The position numbers and the translations under genes were made by a program. Below are positions 1 through 11,343 of a DNA stretch of 64,000 nucleotides, in pieces. The first letter of the stretch is position 1. Each line of letters starts with the position of its first letter. Origin of the DNA: Triatoma infestans (lineage: Eukaryota; Arthropoda; Insecta; Hemiptera; Reduviidae); the NCBI GenBank assembly GCA_011037195.1, contig JAAEAF010000637.1, positions 62,001 through 126,000 on the forward strand, in the 5' to 3' direction. Below the pieces are notes generated by a model. The model saw only the letters and a program-made list of their open reading frames with translations, ran no database searches and was not told where the DNA came from.

Positions 1-530
1 CTACATGCAATATAAAATATGATATGTGTAATTATATATGTCCAAAGTTTCTTCACTTATTTATTTATTTTTTCGAGGAATTGATTTTTGGAATACTCTT
101 GGTTAAATCTTAGCGAAATTATTTGAGCATATCCCATGTATTAAACGATTTATTTTTGTAAAGAATATTTTTGCCCTTGATCATGGTTTCTCGCCAAACA
201 CTTACGAACCTATTGGAATAATAAAGCTTCATTTTATAAGACGTAGAGAATAAATTCCAAGTCGATTCCATATATTTCGATTGTAAGAAAACTTTTGATA
301 GTGTTCTTACTAGCTTGCTTATATTGAAGCTTGAAAATATTGGGGCTTCTGGAGCCTTTCTCTCGTGGGTCCATTCTAACTTGATTGGAAAGAAGTAATT
401 AGTCCGAGTCGCTGTCATTGTTTCAGAAGAGGTTTCCGTTACATCTAGTATTTTCCAGGATTCTCAATTAGATCGCTGGCTCTTTTTCTTATTATTATTA
501 ATTTGATTAGAGTTATTACTCATAACTTTT
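1..530. other. AT-rich sequence with no recognised feature
   Basis: I see no convincing protein similarity. A 99-codon open frame on the minus strand (119-418) is not recognised and has no supporting context. The stretch may include decayed upstream sequence of the LINE that begins at about 535. Confidence 0.5.
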
Positions 531-534
531 TTGT

Positions 535-1258
535 TATTCTGTTCGGCGACGATGTCAAAATCTTCAAAATCCCCAGTGAAGTGGACTGCGCTAAGCCCCA
601 ATTGGCTATTGATAATGTTCTAAAAGTTGACTCTTAATAACTTTCTGTAGTCCAATTCTTCTAAGTGCTGCCATATTATCTTCATTAGTGAAAAGAACTT
701 CAAAAGTTTTAATTATAAAATAGATAATGATAATTTATTAAGAGTCGATTTTGTCAAGCATATGGGCATAATCTTGACATCTAATAACCTTTTGAACTAT
801 ATTCTCATTATGTCTGCGGGAAAGCTTCGCGTTCGGGCACACGAGGGATTTGGAAGTTGATGATGCAGTAATATGCCTTTACTAGGCAGTTGTAAGGACC
901 GTCTCATAATACGCTGCTCTCATATGGTCACCCTATACTGCTAAAAACACAAAACAGCTTGAGAGAATTCGGAAGATGTTCCGGCGGTTCCTCTCTTATA
1001 TTGTCCAGGATGATGGTAGGGTTCTTAAAATACAAGAGGACCAAGGCAGACCTTATTTACAACTTCAAGATTACTCACGGTTTAGTGGGCAGTAATGACC
1101 TGCATCTAGAGTCAAATATCAGGTCTCTTCAATTTTATTAAGGCCAGCACTATTAAAATTTCTTATTTTGCAGGAGCAGAGCGTCCCGAATTTGTAGAAA
1201 GTGGATGCCTTAATATTCCGAGTACATTGAATTTTGAGTTCCTGGGAATATTTAAATG
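535..1258 (+). pseudogene. LINE reverse transcriptase remnant (CR1/jockey-like), C-terminal half
   Basis: Seen in the plus-strand translation: LFGDDVKIF at 539-565, matching the RT catalytic block usually written FADD, here with A changed to G. Then come LLRVDFVKHMGIILTS near 735-780, AALIWSPYTAKNTKQLERIRKMF near 910-980, and RRTKADLIYNFKITHGLVG near 1030-1090. These are the fingers-to-thumb and C-terminal blocks of CR1/jockey-type LINE polymerases, which copy element RNA at the target site. The pieces lie in order but in different frames with stops, so no enzyme can be made. No host gene is adjacent. The LINE identity is fairly secure; the clade is not. Confidence 0.72.
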
Positions 1259-1822
1259 ATATTTAAAACTTCAGTGATTTTTGGTTTTGTTTTGGTTTTT
1301 ATTCTTATTCTTGTACTTGTACAACTATAAAGTAGCTGTCTTCTGTTTGATACTGTAAAATAAAAGTGGCATGTAATTGATTTTTCAAGGAAAGCATGGG
1401 AATTATATTTTGATAGATTTGATATCCAAAAAACTAATATTAAAAAAATTATATTAATGGTTGATTTATTGGATAATTGAAGCGGCTTAGTTTATAGGTA
1501 ATGAAAACTAAAATAATCCTTCAACAATGATAATTAAAATGGCTGAAGGAATTCTAATAAGTGTGATTTCCATTTCTCACAAGAAAGGTTTAGGGCCAAA
1601 TGTAATGAATTTTGTTTTTAGAAGTAAGAACTAAATTAGTGTAATGGTTAAACTTGAAATCTTCATAAAAAGACAGAATGGGTTTGAACAGGGAATATTG
1701 AGGGCTGCTTTTTGGCTAGCAATAAGCAATAATCAATGCCAACGACTTTAATAAATATAGGATAAGCGGATAGCTTCCAACGAGGTTTCAGGGATATCTA
1801 ATCAGGGTGAAGTATGTGTGTG

Positions 1823-1858
<36 letters not shown>

Positions 1859-2475
1859 TGGATGAAGGGTGATGGTTAGGAGTAGTTAGAGAGGAATAGA
1901 AATAACCCATGGGTTTGGGGTACTTAAATAGGGAGTGGGAATATAGAGGATACTATAGTTTGCCAATACTGGCCTTACTGTTTGGCATCATCCCATACCT
2001 CCCTTGTATATTGTATGTGAAGCAAGGGCCAGTTTATTGGGGGGCACAGCCTCATCCACTACTATTCTTCCTCTTTCTCCATACCCTTTTCCATCCACTA
2101 CCCCTCCTATCGATAATAGTATCATGGCGACGGCCCAATGTAGCCAACTTTACATTGACATTCCTTTTCCAAAGCACATTCAATCCAATGTCCTGATTGC
2201 TATGGTATGTATGCATGTGAGTGAGTATATGTAGAGTTTTGCCTATTTCAACTGGCCAATGTTACCCGATCTGGCTGGCAATGCCCACTTAACCCACAAT
2301 TCAAAGGCTATTTCTGTCTCACTCTTAACACCAATACTCAGAACTTGGAACCTTGGGCCAACTGAAGCAAATCCAAGTGCCACTCACTCTCCCAGTTAGT
2401 AAATCTGAATAAACCTTATTTCTCAAATTCTAAACTTAAATTATATTTACTGTTGTAAAAAAAATATTTAATATA
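1259..2475. other. Non-coding AT-rich stretch with a GT microsatellite
   Basis: A (GT)n tract lies at about 1814-1855. The short frames at 1909-2234 overlap in two registers with low-complexity content and resemble no family I know. Nothing else is recognised. Confidence 0.5.
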
Positions 2476-2984
2476 CAGGGTGTCCAATTTAAACGGGCCA
2501 CTTTTGAAATAACTCTTAAACGAAGAAAGATATCAAAAAAGTGAACATAACATTCGTTGAGGTATTTTCGCTCTAGTTTATGATGTTGTTATTTTTTTTA
2601 TTTTATTTTATTGCCGCCCTACAGATTAAATCGGTAATTGAAAGTGGCGATTTCTTTTTGACCCCCCACTTTTTATTACTGTATTGAACCTAATAAAACA
2701 ATGGAGAAAAATGCCGTTAATTTCAATTCAATATTTCAAATCTTGCCAGGATATTCACTCCTAAAGATTAAATTATCGTCGTTTTTTTCTGTCTTTGTTT
2801 AATAAACTAAAATTAAAAGCAGATTCTCTTATTAATGTCTAATAAATAAGAGAGTTCAAATGCTGACAACACTTGAAACCTATTTATTATTGAAACACTT
2901 TAAAACCAATAGGGACTTAAAAATCAGGTAATCATCATTAAAACAAAACAATATTCCAGTTTATTTACAAAAATCGATAAAAAA

Positions 2985-3482
2985 AATATTTCCTATTTAT
3001 TCAAAATGACGTTCTTCTGCTTAAACGGCATAAGCGCAGTCGCTCCCCAACAGATGAAGTTGCTAATCGTATCATGTCTGCCGGCATTACTAAGCAGGTT
3101 TGGATTGTCTTCTCTAAGTGCTTCTAAAGTTGTTGGTTCCGTGACATAAATTTTTTCTTTGATATATCCTCAAAGAAAGAAGTCGAGAGGGGTTAAATGT
3201 GGTGATCTGGAAGGCCATTCTTCCGATCCTGCTTGTTACTGATCCGCTTCTCTCCTCGCCACTAGGCAAAGTGCGCGGTACAATCATCTTGTTAGAACCA
3301 GATTCTTATTCTGACATTCAATGACACATTCTCCAGAAACTGTTATAATTCTTGGGGAATAAAATTAGCGTATTCTTGCTCAGTTACGGTACCTGGCGGA
3401 ATGTGTGGGCCAATAGTTTTGTCTCCAACCATTCCGCACCAAATATTAACAGACAGATGTCCAGTAACCGTTGGATCAGGAG
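2985..3482 (-). pseudogene. DDE transposase fragment (mariner/IS630-like), left arm and centre
   Basis: Reading the minus strand gives NIWCGMVGDKTIGPHIPPG (from about 3455), then an NFIPQEL block, IRIWF followed by a stop and QDD, and a block close to SPHLTPLDFFL with EPTTLEALRED after a frameshift. This order matches a widespread arthropod DDE endonuclease-type transposase: the QDD carries one catalytic aspartate and the PLDFFL block the next. Stops and frameshifts make it non-functional, and the N-terminal DNA-binding part is absent. The final third is duplicated in inverted orientation immediately to the right. Confidence 0.7.
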
Positions 3483-3483
3483 A

Positions 3484-3720
3484 CAGAGACGGTAAGCTGG
3501 CCTTCCAGATCACCAGTTTTAACCCCTCTCGGCTTCTTTCTTTGGAGATATATCAAAGAAAAAATTTATGTCAGGGAACCAACAACTCCAGAAGCACTTA
3601 GAGAAGACTTAATCCAACCTGCTCAGCGATTCCGGCGGACATGTTACGATTATTAACTTCATCTTTTGGGAAGCGACTACGCTTGTGCTGTTTAAGCCGA
3701 GGAGGTCATTTTAAATAAAT
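3484..3720 (+). pseudogene. Inverted second copy of the same transposase C-terminus
   Basis: The plus strand encodes WPSRSPVLTPLGFFLW, then KEKIYVREPTTPEALRED. This is the same region that the left arm encodes on the minus strand at 2985-3230. Compared with that arm, the aspartate of the PLD motif has become glycine here. It is the right arm of the inverted repeat and not an independent gene. Confidence 0.7.
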
Positions 3721-3936
3721 AGGAAAATTTTTTTTATCGATTTTTGTAAATAAACTGGAATATTGTTTTGTTTTAATGATGTTTTACCTGATTTTTAAGT
3801 CCCTAATGGTTTTAAAATAGGTTTTAAGTTTTATCAGCATTTGAACTCTCTTATTTATTAGAAATTAATAAGAGAATCCGCTTTTAATTTTAGTTTCGAA
3901 AGAGAAATAAAAAAAAACGATGAAAAATTTTATCTT

Positions 3937-4060
3937 TTTACTTTCTCTTACTCCTAGTAAGAGGAAGGATTGTAATCGTGTCAAATTTTCGATATCGAGT
4001 TTTCACCGGAAATATCCGTTTTGAGGACCCCTGAGTCCAAAAAAGTGGTTTTTAGCAAAT

Positions 4061-4091
<31 letters not shown>

Positions 4092-4985
4092 GAACATCAT
4101 AGCTCAAAAACGAAAAATCGTAGAAAGTTGAAACTTGATATTCCGTTTAGTTATCACCATGGGATCCGTCGGTGGGTCATCTGTCAAAATTCCTCAACCG
4201 AAAGTACCACTTTACAAGTTTTTTTTTACGTTTTGGCGATTTTCTCAAAAACGGCTCCAACGATTTTCTTCAAACTTGGTACATCAACTATACATACTAA
4301 CAACTACAAGTTTTATTTGAATCATTTCTCCGGGAAAATGCATTTAAGGGCACTTCTGGGGAAGGGGTGGGGTTAGGATTTTCATCTAAAGTACTTTTTT
4401 TTTTTTTTTTAATTTAAGGCGTCTCAACATCTGTGGTCATTTACACCCGGAGCCTTCTCAGTGCACTGCCGGCCTCCGGACAGTGTTCTCCCGTTACAGA
4501 CAACACTGTCCATCACCGGACAGTGAGCTGTAGGGGCTCCTAGGAAGAGAAAATCTAAGGGTAGCACGGCTGGATTCGAACCCGTGATCTCCGCGTTACT
4601 AGTCCAGCGCGCTACCACTGAGCTAATCCCTTCCCTCTAAAGTACTATTTCAGTTTATTAGACAATTCTGCCATCTGAATAATGTTAATTAGAATTGAAT
4701 ATGTTGTTGAAATTCCGAGTTTGAAAAAAAAAAAAAAAAAATCGGATAACCGGAAGTGCGTTTACATTACCACTTTACTAAATAATTTTTTTCACTTTTT
4801 CGCGATTTTCTCAAAAATGGCTCCGACGATTTTCTTTTTCTTGAAACTGTGTATATAAACTAAACATGCAAAGATCACATCTTTTATTTAAAACATTTCT
4901 CTGGTAAAATTCTTTAAAGGGCACTTTTAGGGGGGGGTGGCTTTCCTATCAAGTGCTATCATAGTTGATTATACAATTCCAAACA
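3937..4985 (+). mobile_element. Element C, copy 1 (3' part degenerate, split by a SINE)
   Basis: Starts with ACTTTCTCTTACTCC and the hairpin CTCTTACTCCTAGTAAGAG, followed by a GT-rich stretch and internal units with CCGGAAGT-type motifs (about 4198 and 4751). A tRNA-derived SINE interrupts it at 4396-4635. Similarity fades after about 4985, so the conserved 3' hairpin is missing. Open frames across it are a by-product of repeat similarity, not genes. Confidence 0.8.
4396..4635 (-). mobile_element. tRNA-derived SINE inserted in element C
   Basis: On the minus strand the head reads GGGATTAGCTCAGTGGTAGC (RNA polymerase III A box), with a B box GGTTCGAATCC and an anticodon-loop-like CTAGTAA as in tRNA-Thr(AGU). 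A ~150-base body follows, then a poly(A) tail, seen as the T run at 4396-4410. An 11-base target-site duplication, TCTAAAGTACT, flanks it at 4385-4395 and 4636-4646. This shows LINE-mediated insertion after element C was in place. Confidence 0.88.
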
Positions 4986-5622
4986 GAAGAGGATACATTT
5001 ATAACTACTCAGTTGGCCATTTCAAGTTTAAATAAAATGATTGTAGCTTTTTTCCGAGAGAATTATATTAAAAAAAAAAAATAATAATAACAGTTCAAAA
5101 ACTAATTCTGTAAAGTCGAATTTCCCGTTCGATCAACTTAGGAAACATGATATTATATACTCGCAGAACCATCAATTTTCTGGGATATTTTTTTTTTCCA
5201 AATAATAATTATGGGCATTTAATTTTGTAGATAATATACGAAATTTAAAAAAAATCTTGGATGTTCCTTTAAAAAAAATATTGCAAAAAGTATATATAAA
5301 AAAAACTTCACATAAAGATGAATGAATGAATGAAGCACTAAACAGAATAACCAAGTTTAAACTTCACGCAATTTATAATAAAAATATTTTGAAATATTAT
5401 TTCGGTTTGTACAGTGTTACTGGCAATATCTTCTGGACTAAATGTAATTGCATTCAAGTGATACCTGTTCAACCTTCAAGTGACCAACCTTCTTATGGCT
5501 AGGTGCTTAAAAAAAAGAAAAAAAAAAATCCAAGTTAAAACAACCACACCAATTTCTAGAAACCATTTTAATGGGGGGGCATTCAGGAGAAGTCAAACTA
5601 TGTACATCTAATTTGAAAATAA
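4986..5622. other. Decayed sequence, no gene recognised
   Basis: AT-rich DNA with A and T runs. The open frames here (for example on the minus strand at 5172-5354 and 5507-5764) are low-complexity and unsupported. Confidence 0.5.
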
Positions 5623-5633
5623 CAAATCGAAAT

Positions 5634-6624
5634 CGGAAGGGAATAGCCAAGTGGTTAGCGTAGTGGACTTCCACGCGGAAGACCTGGTTAGATTTTTTTC
5701 TTCCCAGGAACCCCTGCAGCTCACTGTCCGATGATGGACAGTGTTGGCAGTAACGAGAGAACACTGCCCGAAGGCTGGTATTGCCCTCAGAAGGCTTCGG
5801 GCGCCACTGACCATAGATGTTGTGACGTTACTTATAAAGTAGTAAGTCAATATTATGTTAAGTAGTTACATACGAGTAAGTGTGATAAGTGAATGAGTGA
5901 AGTGCTGCTATCTGTGACGAGGAACCGCATTATAGTGGAGGGGAGAGCGACCGAGCGAGAAAGGTGGGACTGGAGAGAAGGTCATTCTTGCTGTCGCACT
6001 GAGAGGCGCCTGTGTCTGAATTAAGAAATAAACGTTCGTAACTGGCAAACTACGAAGTACCTTACTACCTGATGATGGAAGTAATCAAGAATTCACAATC
6101 ATCGTGAATTGGGCTCGATCGCACTGATCGCATGACCGCATCTCCTCGAGAAACCAGGTTCGACTTCCTGTTTGTCCGTCTGTGTTCGACCTCTCCCGAC
6201 ACCACCTCGACGTCATCCTTCTCAACGACGCCGGTGTAACCAATTGACTGTACTTGTGTAATTAACTCTATTTGTAGTTAGGAATTAATACCTCTCAGAA
6301 AGTGCTAACGATTGATGTAATAAGTATTATAATAGTAATATAGTATTATTGATGTAATAAATAATATAATTATAGTACGTAAACTCTATGTGTGAATGTG
6401 TCTGGTGGACGAGGAATGTGGGTGTCTGGTTCTGTAGTGGTAAGTTAGTATAAGCCCTGAAATGATGTAATTTAGTTCCATAGTATTTGAAAAATTAGAA
6501 ATACTTTCGTATATTGTCGAATATTCTGTACACCTAGCCTAGCCCCCCTTCCTCGCCTAACCGCTCCACCTCAGGTAACATCACAATGTTGACGCGCCTT
6601 AAATTAAAAAAAAAAAAAAAAAAT
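5634..6624 (+). mobile_element. tRNA-derived SINE split by a solo LTR
   Basis: The head AGGGAATAGCCAAGTGGTTA resembles a tRNA 5' half with an A box; the B box is degenerate. The body shares the CTGTCC/GGACAG inverted motif and the 3' tail (GCGCCTTAAATTAAA then poly(A)) with the SINE at 4396. Imperfect 11-base duplications, CAAATCGAAAT at 5623-5633 and CAAATCGCAAT at 6625-6635, mark the target site. The SINE is 226 bases without the LTR at 5821-6585. Confidence 0.82.
5821..6585. mobile_element. Solo LTR (family G) inside a SINE
   Basis: 765 bases beginning TGTGACGTTAC and ending GTAACATCACA, so the termini are an imperfect inverted repeat with TG...CA ends. A 4-base duplication ATGT flanks it at 5817-5820 and 6586-6589. 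Removing the LTR and one ATGT restores the continuous SINE sequence AGATGTTGACGCGCC. An AATAAA lies at about 6026. It is what remains after recombination between the two LTRs of a Ty3/gypsy-like retrotransposon; no internal region is left. Orientation is uncertain. Confidence 0.85.
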
Positions 6625-6635
6625 CAAATCGCAAT

Positions 6636-6759
6636 TCGTTAAATACATTTCTGCAATTTTGCTGTTAAAGCAAAAATAAAACTGTGAAAAAAAAAAAATG
6701 AACTTAATGATTCTTAACTAAACAAAGAAAAAAAATATTACGTCATTTATTTGTAATTA

Positions 6760-6796
<37 letters not shown>

Positions 6797-7260
6797 TTTA
6801 TTATTTAGAAGGCATTGATTTGGCGCAAACAACAATAATAACTTCTTTTTTGTAAAATAAAGTTTCATTGACCATTTCATTGTAGTAGTAGATATTGAGA
6901 TCTGAAATTATTAATTGCTTTAAAAATTTACATAATGATATTGTTTTATTTTAAATCTACATCTGTCTAATTAACTTACAACTTTAGTGTGTTGAATTTT
7001 TTGAATTTAACCGCCAAAATCAAATTTAAAAAAAATTTGGTAAGCAAACAAAGTTGTTTTTATTAAAATCGACTAATCCTTTTTGGACTAATTTTTGTTT
7101 CGATTTAATATGGCAGAGTTTAATCTCTCATGTTTTTGGAGCAACCTTGAAATTATGATTTTCGAAAGCAATTTGCAAACTACATTCGTTCAATTTAAAA
7201 TTTTAATGTTGAAATATTTATTTCCATATTTATTTGAAAATTATATTAATTGGCTGAATT
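6636..7260. repeat. AT-rich spacer with an ATT microsatellite
   Basis: An (ATT)n tract lies at about 6766-6796. The 69-codon frame at 7095-7304 runs into the fold-back element and is not a credible gene. Confidence 0.55.
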
Positions 7261-7272
7261 CTGGTAGGGCAA

Positions 7273-7541
7273 CAGTTGATCTGGTTAGTTCCATAGAACA
7301 GTAAAGCATCAGAGATATTTTCCGTGCCTGCTTCTTTTTGTGATCATCGACCGGTTTTGGGCGTCCCCCCTATATCAGGATGTTTTTGTTCAAATAGTGT
7401 GATAACATAGACTTGCCTACAGAGGAAATTTAGTTGATACACTCAACTAAAAAAAAAAAAACTTCCTGATGATGGGCGAACTCCCGAAACCGATCGATGA
7501 TCACAAAAAGAAGCAGGCTATCACGGAAAACATCACTGATA
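7273..7541. mobile_element. Fold-back element B1
   Basis: Inverted arms meet at about 7440: the left arm carries GATCATCGACCGGTTTTGGG and the right arm its complement CCCGAAACCGATCGATGATC. Twelve-base duplications CTGGTAGGGCAA (7261-7272) and CTGGTAGAGCAA (7542-7553), with one mismatch, flank it. The right arm has CTGATGA, a stem-loop and GAA at 7466-7488 but an altered ACCGAU stem. The left arm core has decayed. Confidence 0.8.
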
Positions 7542-7553
7542 CTGGTAGAGCAA

Positions 7554-8776
7554 AATTACTCACTGATAATTTATTTATAAAAATATTATATACAGTGAAA
7601 AACGTTTGGCATGAAAACGCTTAACATTAGAAATCGGTTAGCACGAAATCATACTGCGACCCAGACAAAATACTATGAAATTTTTACACGTTACATTTTT
7701 TTTTTTTTTAACACGAAATGATTTCGCTTCTCGGACAAACAAATTATACCTGTTTTCCGCAGTCACATCGTCAAGCAGTTTTTTTTGGTTTATTTTTTTT
7801 GCGTTAGTCGGAACAAAATAAACAATGGCCGTTGTTTTTGTGTAGGTAAAGGCACCGCCATTGTCAAAACATTTCAGTTAGTTTCGAATTCGGTGAATTT
7901 TGTGTTTTTTGTAATTCTAATACACAAACTAATTTTTCTACGTGTACAATGGCAGAGAAAAATCGGGACGAAAACAAATCGCTTTTTATCGTTTTTACTG
8001 TACGCTAAAATCACTATTGTTTTTTAATATTGTATATTTATATTATAATAATTCATAATTATTATCATATTAGTGCTATATGTATATAAGTAAACTATGG
8101 AGTGCTCCTGTGATATTTTTTTGAAGGAGGATATCTTCATGGAGAGAGTGATCATGCCACAATGGGTATTTTCACTCTTTTGAAAAAGGAACCCTAAAAT
8201 TTGATAATAATATTAAAGATGGATATGATTGAATTTCTGGAGCTGGTTTCCAGAATTAAAACAAATACTCTTTGAAGCGTGAAAATTAAGGGCTCGTTAA
8301 CCGTAACTGCTGTAAGAACTATATTCATCCAGTTCAAAAGAAAAAGTGGAGAGATACAATAGCAACTTTTAATTAGAAAGTCAAACAAATTGGGAGCTGG
8401 GAAACGCGGCATACTTGCCACAAATAATCCCCCCCCCACAAATTGCCATCTAACAACGTATTGGTTCTTCATAGGAAGAAATTATTGCTCGATATACGTG
8501 AACGTCTGCGTACTATAGTTTGTGGGAAGGCAAAGTGGAAAGTTAGTTAAATATGATTTATTTATTCGTTGGTTTAAAAATCAAACATATTACGGGTTAA
8601 CACCGGAAAAACAAGGAGCCTAGGAAATGTCCTGCTACATGTAGAGTAATGTCGTGTGATTCAGGCAAATATTCGGCAACAAGTATTGGAAAAAATCAGG
8701 AAATTTAGGGAGTATGCGCAGTTGAAATTACTTCCTCCTTAAACAGTGAAGAAAGAAATGGAAAAAAATGCTGAAC
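7554..8776. other. AT-rich stretch, nothing recognised
   Basis: Scattered open frames (7785-8027 plus, 8194-8472 minus) show no family similarity. The region contains short poly(T), poly(A) and poly(C) runs. Confidence 0.5.
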
Positions 8777-8790
8777 TTATATTGCAAGAC

Positions 8791-9341
8791 TGAATATGTG
8801 GATGGATCCGCAATGCTTTATAACATCTGGTATTTTAACCGTCGTAGCATGCATATTTATTTTCTTTCCTGACCGGTTTCAGATTTTCATCCATCGTCAG
8901 AGCAAATTCACCAAGTTCGTGTGTAGAGAGTTCACTTCAACGTAATGTTTCTGTTACTTACTTGTTACTCACACTTGTTGGTTGTATATAATTATGTAGG
9001 GAGGTTATAAGGTTATGTTACTATGTGTGTGCGTGTGTGTGTGTGATTAATGACAAAATGGAATTATTATAAGTTATGATTAGACAACTAATCATAACTT
9101 AAGTTTAATCATAACTTATAATAATTCCATTTTGCCATTAATCACACACATACATAGTAACAAAACCTTATAACCTCCCCACATAATTATATACAACCAA
9201 CCAGTGTAACAAGCAACAGAAACATTACGTTGAAGTGAACTCTCTACACGAACTTGGTGAATTTGCTCTCGATGGATGAAAATCCGAAACCGGTCAGGAA
9301 GAAAATAAATATGCATGCTACGACGGATAAAATACCAGAGA
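8791..9341 (-). mobile_element. Fold-back element A1
   Basis: A long inverted repeat centred near 9085, with arms of about 260 bases. Fourteen-base perfect duplications TTATATTGCAAGAC at 8777-8790 and 9342-9355 define the insertion exactly. The left arm reaches the family's full end (GAATATGTGGATGGATCCGC); the right arm stops early, as expected for a 5'-truncated retrotransposed copy oriented minus. It has no protein-coding capacity: frames such as 9254-9526 exist because the arms are mirror copies. Confidence 0.88.
8863..8907 (-). ncRNA. Hammerhead-ribozyme-like core in A1
   Basis: On the minus strand: CUGACGA (8900-8894), one extra U, a 4-bp stem GGAU/AUCU with loop GAAA, GAA (8880-8878), ACCGGU (8877-8872), then C at 8871 as candidate cleavage nucleotide. 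Flanking strands can form a stem I of 2+3 bp with one mismatch. All CUGANGA, GAA, A15.1-U16.1 and H17 positions are met. The extra base before stem II and the loopless stem III are reservations. The matching right arm (about 9266-9296) lacks two core bases. Confidence 0.5.
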
Positions 9342-9355
9342 TTATATTGCAAGAC

Positions 9356-10351
9356 ATAAAAATGCTTGACTTTGAAAATATAGTGCTGTTTTCTTTTCCA
9401 CCAAAATACACTGACAGGTTGCAGGCATGTAGAAATAAACAGAAGTCCTTAATATGTTGGTTTTTCATTCAGTCCTCAATAAAAACTAAAATGGGTAATG
9501 CATACAGGAAAGCCACAAACAAATAAATAAATTTTCGCTTTACAGACTTCCTAATCCAAGATTATTACAAGTCAAAAATAAATTATCACACTTACTGATT
9601 TAATTTTATGCAGAATAAAAAAATATTCATATACCACGATCTGGATGTAGACACTCTTCTATTCTTACAATAGAACTTACAATTTCACTAAAGAAGCTCG
9701 GCGCCTTCACTTTTCTAGATACTTGGTGATTTCAAATTATTTTGGTGTATTTGGTACTATTGCTTTTAGATAAGATTTAGTAATACATATCGATAAGAGG
9801 ATCATTAATAAAATTGTAACTAACAAAACAACTAACCAAATATTAGGATTCTTAACAAAACGGACGATATAATAGATTATTAATAATAAAAAACTGCAAA
9901 GCTTAAAAAGTGATACAAAAATGTCTAAACACATGCTCTATATCCATATTTTATTATATTATAATAACTTAATACATAAATAAAATTACATATGTTTTAA
10001 TTATGTATAATTATAGAAGCAATTATTAAATATAAGAATTCTAAATATTTAATCTTTTTCTAATTTTAAATGAACTTTTTTATACATAATATAGTAAAAA
10101 TGTAGAATAGACATCTTACTCACATGCGCATTCTACAGGCGCTTTTTTGTAGACTATAACTATATGTTATGCATAATTTTTTATTCTTTTTTTTTTTTTT
10201 TAATTATTTTGAAGTTTAAAATATGGAGATAATCGGGGTTTTGTGCCCGCACTCTTTTTGCCGCCCATGTAGCAACCCTCATCGGCCTTTTCCGGAGAGT
10301 AGAATAGTCCTGCCTCATATCTTTACTAAGACGCGTTTGAGAAATAAAAAA
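9356..10351. other. AT-rich stretch, nothing recognised
   Basis: Low-complexity A/T DNA. A slightly GC-richer patch at 10223-10330 has open frames on both strands but no recognisable family. Confidence 0.5.
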
Positions 10352-11343
10352 TCTGGTATGAAACACTCACACAACTTTCTCTTACTCCAGTTCTCAAAAT
10401 TATAATTTAACAAATTTGATAGTTTGTGTACCAAATTTAATGAAATTCGTCGAAAACTGAAAAAAAAAAACTATTCAGTAAAAGCGCACTTCCGGTTTAC
10501 TGATTTTCTTCACACACGGAATTTTGGCCATCTATTTATTTCTAATTAATTTCATTTGGATGATAGAGTTGTATAATCAAGTATGATAGCACTTTAGAGG
10601 AAGCCTTAACCCTGCCCCTCTCCTAAAAGTGCCCTTAAATGAATTTTCCCAGAGAAATGTTTTATATAAAAGTTGTAGATCTTTGAATGTTTAGTTTATA
10701 TGTGGAGTTTCAAGAAAATCGTCGTGGCCATTTTTGAGAAAATTGCGAAAAAGTGAAAAAAATCATTTAGTAAAGTGTTAAAACAAAAGCACTTTCGTTT
10801 TTCCGATTTTTCTCAAATTCGAAATTTCAACAACATATTTATTTCTAATTAACATTATTTAAATGACCGAATTGTGTAATAACCTGAAATAGCACTTTAG
10901 AGGGTAACCTAACCCCACCCCTCCCCCAGAAGGGCCCTTAAATCAATTTTCCCAGAGAAATGTTTCAAATAAAAGTTGTAGCTCCTTGTATATGTAGTTG
11001 ATGTATCAAATTTAAAGAAAATCGTTGGAGCAATTTTTGAGAAAAACGCAAAAATGGAAAAAAAACAACTTGTAAAGTGGTACTTCCGGTTGAGGAATTT
11101 TGACAGATAACGCACAGTCAGATCGCATGGTGATATCTAAACGGAATATCAAGTTTCAGTTTTCTACGGTTTTTCGTTTTTGAGCTATGCTGTTCACATT
11201 CACACACACACACACACAGACAGACCATTTGCTAAAAACCACTTTTTGGGGACTTAGGGGACCTCAAAACGTATATTTCCGATGAAAACTCGATATCGAA
11301 AATTTGACACGATTACAATACTTCGAGTAAGAGAAAGTAAAAA
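10352..11343 (-). mobile_element. Element C, copy 2, full length
   Basis: Minus-strand copy running from the 3' hairpin (GTGTGA/TCACAC type, here near 10357-10375) to the ACTTTCTCTTACTC end at about 11343. It carries the internal CCGGAAGT units (minus strand near 10490 and 11085) and a CA microsatellite (11201-11220) that is GT in element orientation. About 0.99 kb. Confidence 0.85.

Larger units (their letters stand above)
2476..3930. mobile_element. DNA transposon remnant converted into a long inverted repeat
   Basis: The left end at 2476 starts CAGGGTGTCCAATTTAAACG, a terminus type common in animal DDE transposons. From about 2766 to 3245 the sequence is repeated as its near-perfect reverse complement at about 3490-3925, leaving a centre of roughly 250 bases. 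Both arms encode the same transposase C-terminal region on opposite strands, so the arms arose by inverted duplication of the 3' half. The right terminus is missing; element C starts within about 10 bases of the arm end. Confidence 0.72.

Noticed and set aside
119..418. 99-codon minus-strand frame as a host gene
   Set aside because: No domain, signal or family resemblance is evident, and AT-rich DNA of this size yields such frames by chance.
4062..4376. 104-codon frame resembling peptides at 11963-12313, 35836-36087 and 10909-11115
   Set aside because: The shared peptide (SSKTKNRRKFKLDIPF-like) is translation of element C on either strand. No consistent start, stop or codon pattern is conserved, so I do not regard it as protein-coding.
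7466..7495. Ribozyme-like motif in fold-back B1
   Set aside because: CUGAUGA and GAA are present, but the stem III sequence is ACCGAU and stem I pairs over only two bases. I did not list it as a candidate active copy.
9254..9526. 90-codon plus-strand frame with mirrored minus-strand frames
   Set aside because: It begins within the arms of fold-back A1. Mirror frames are expected from inverted repeats.
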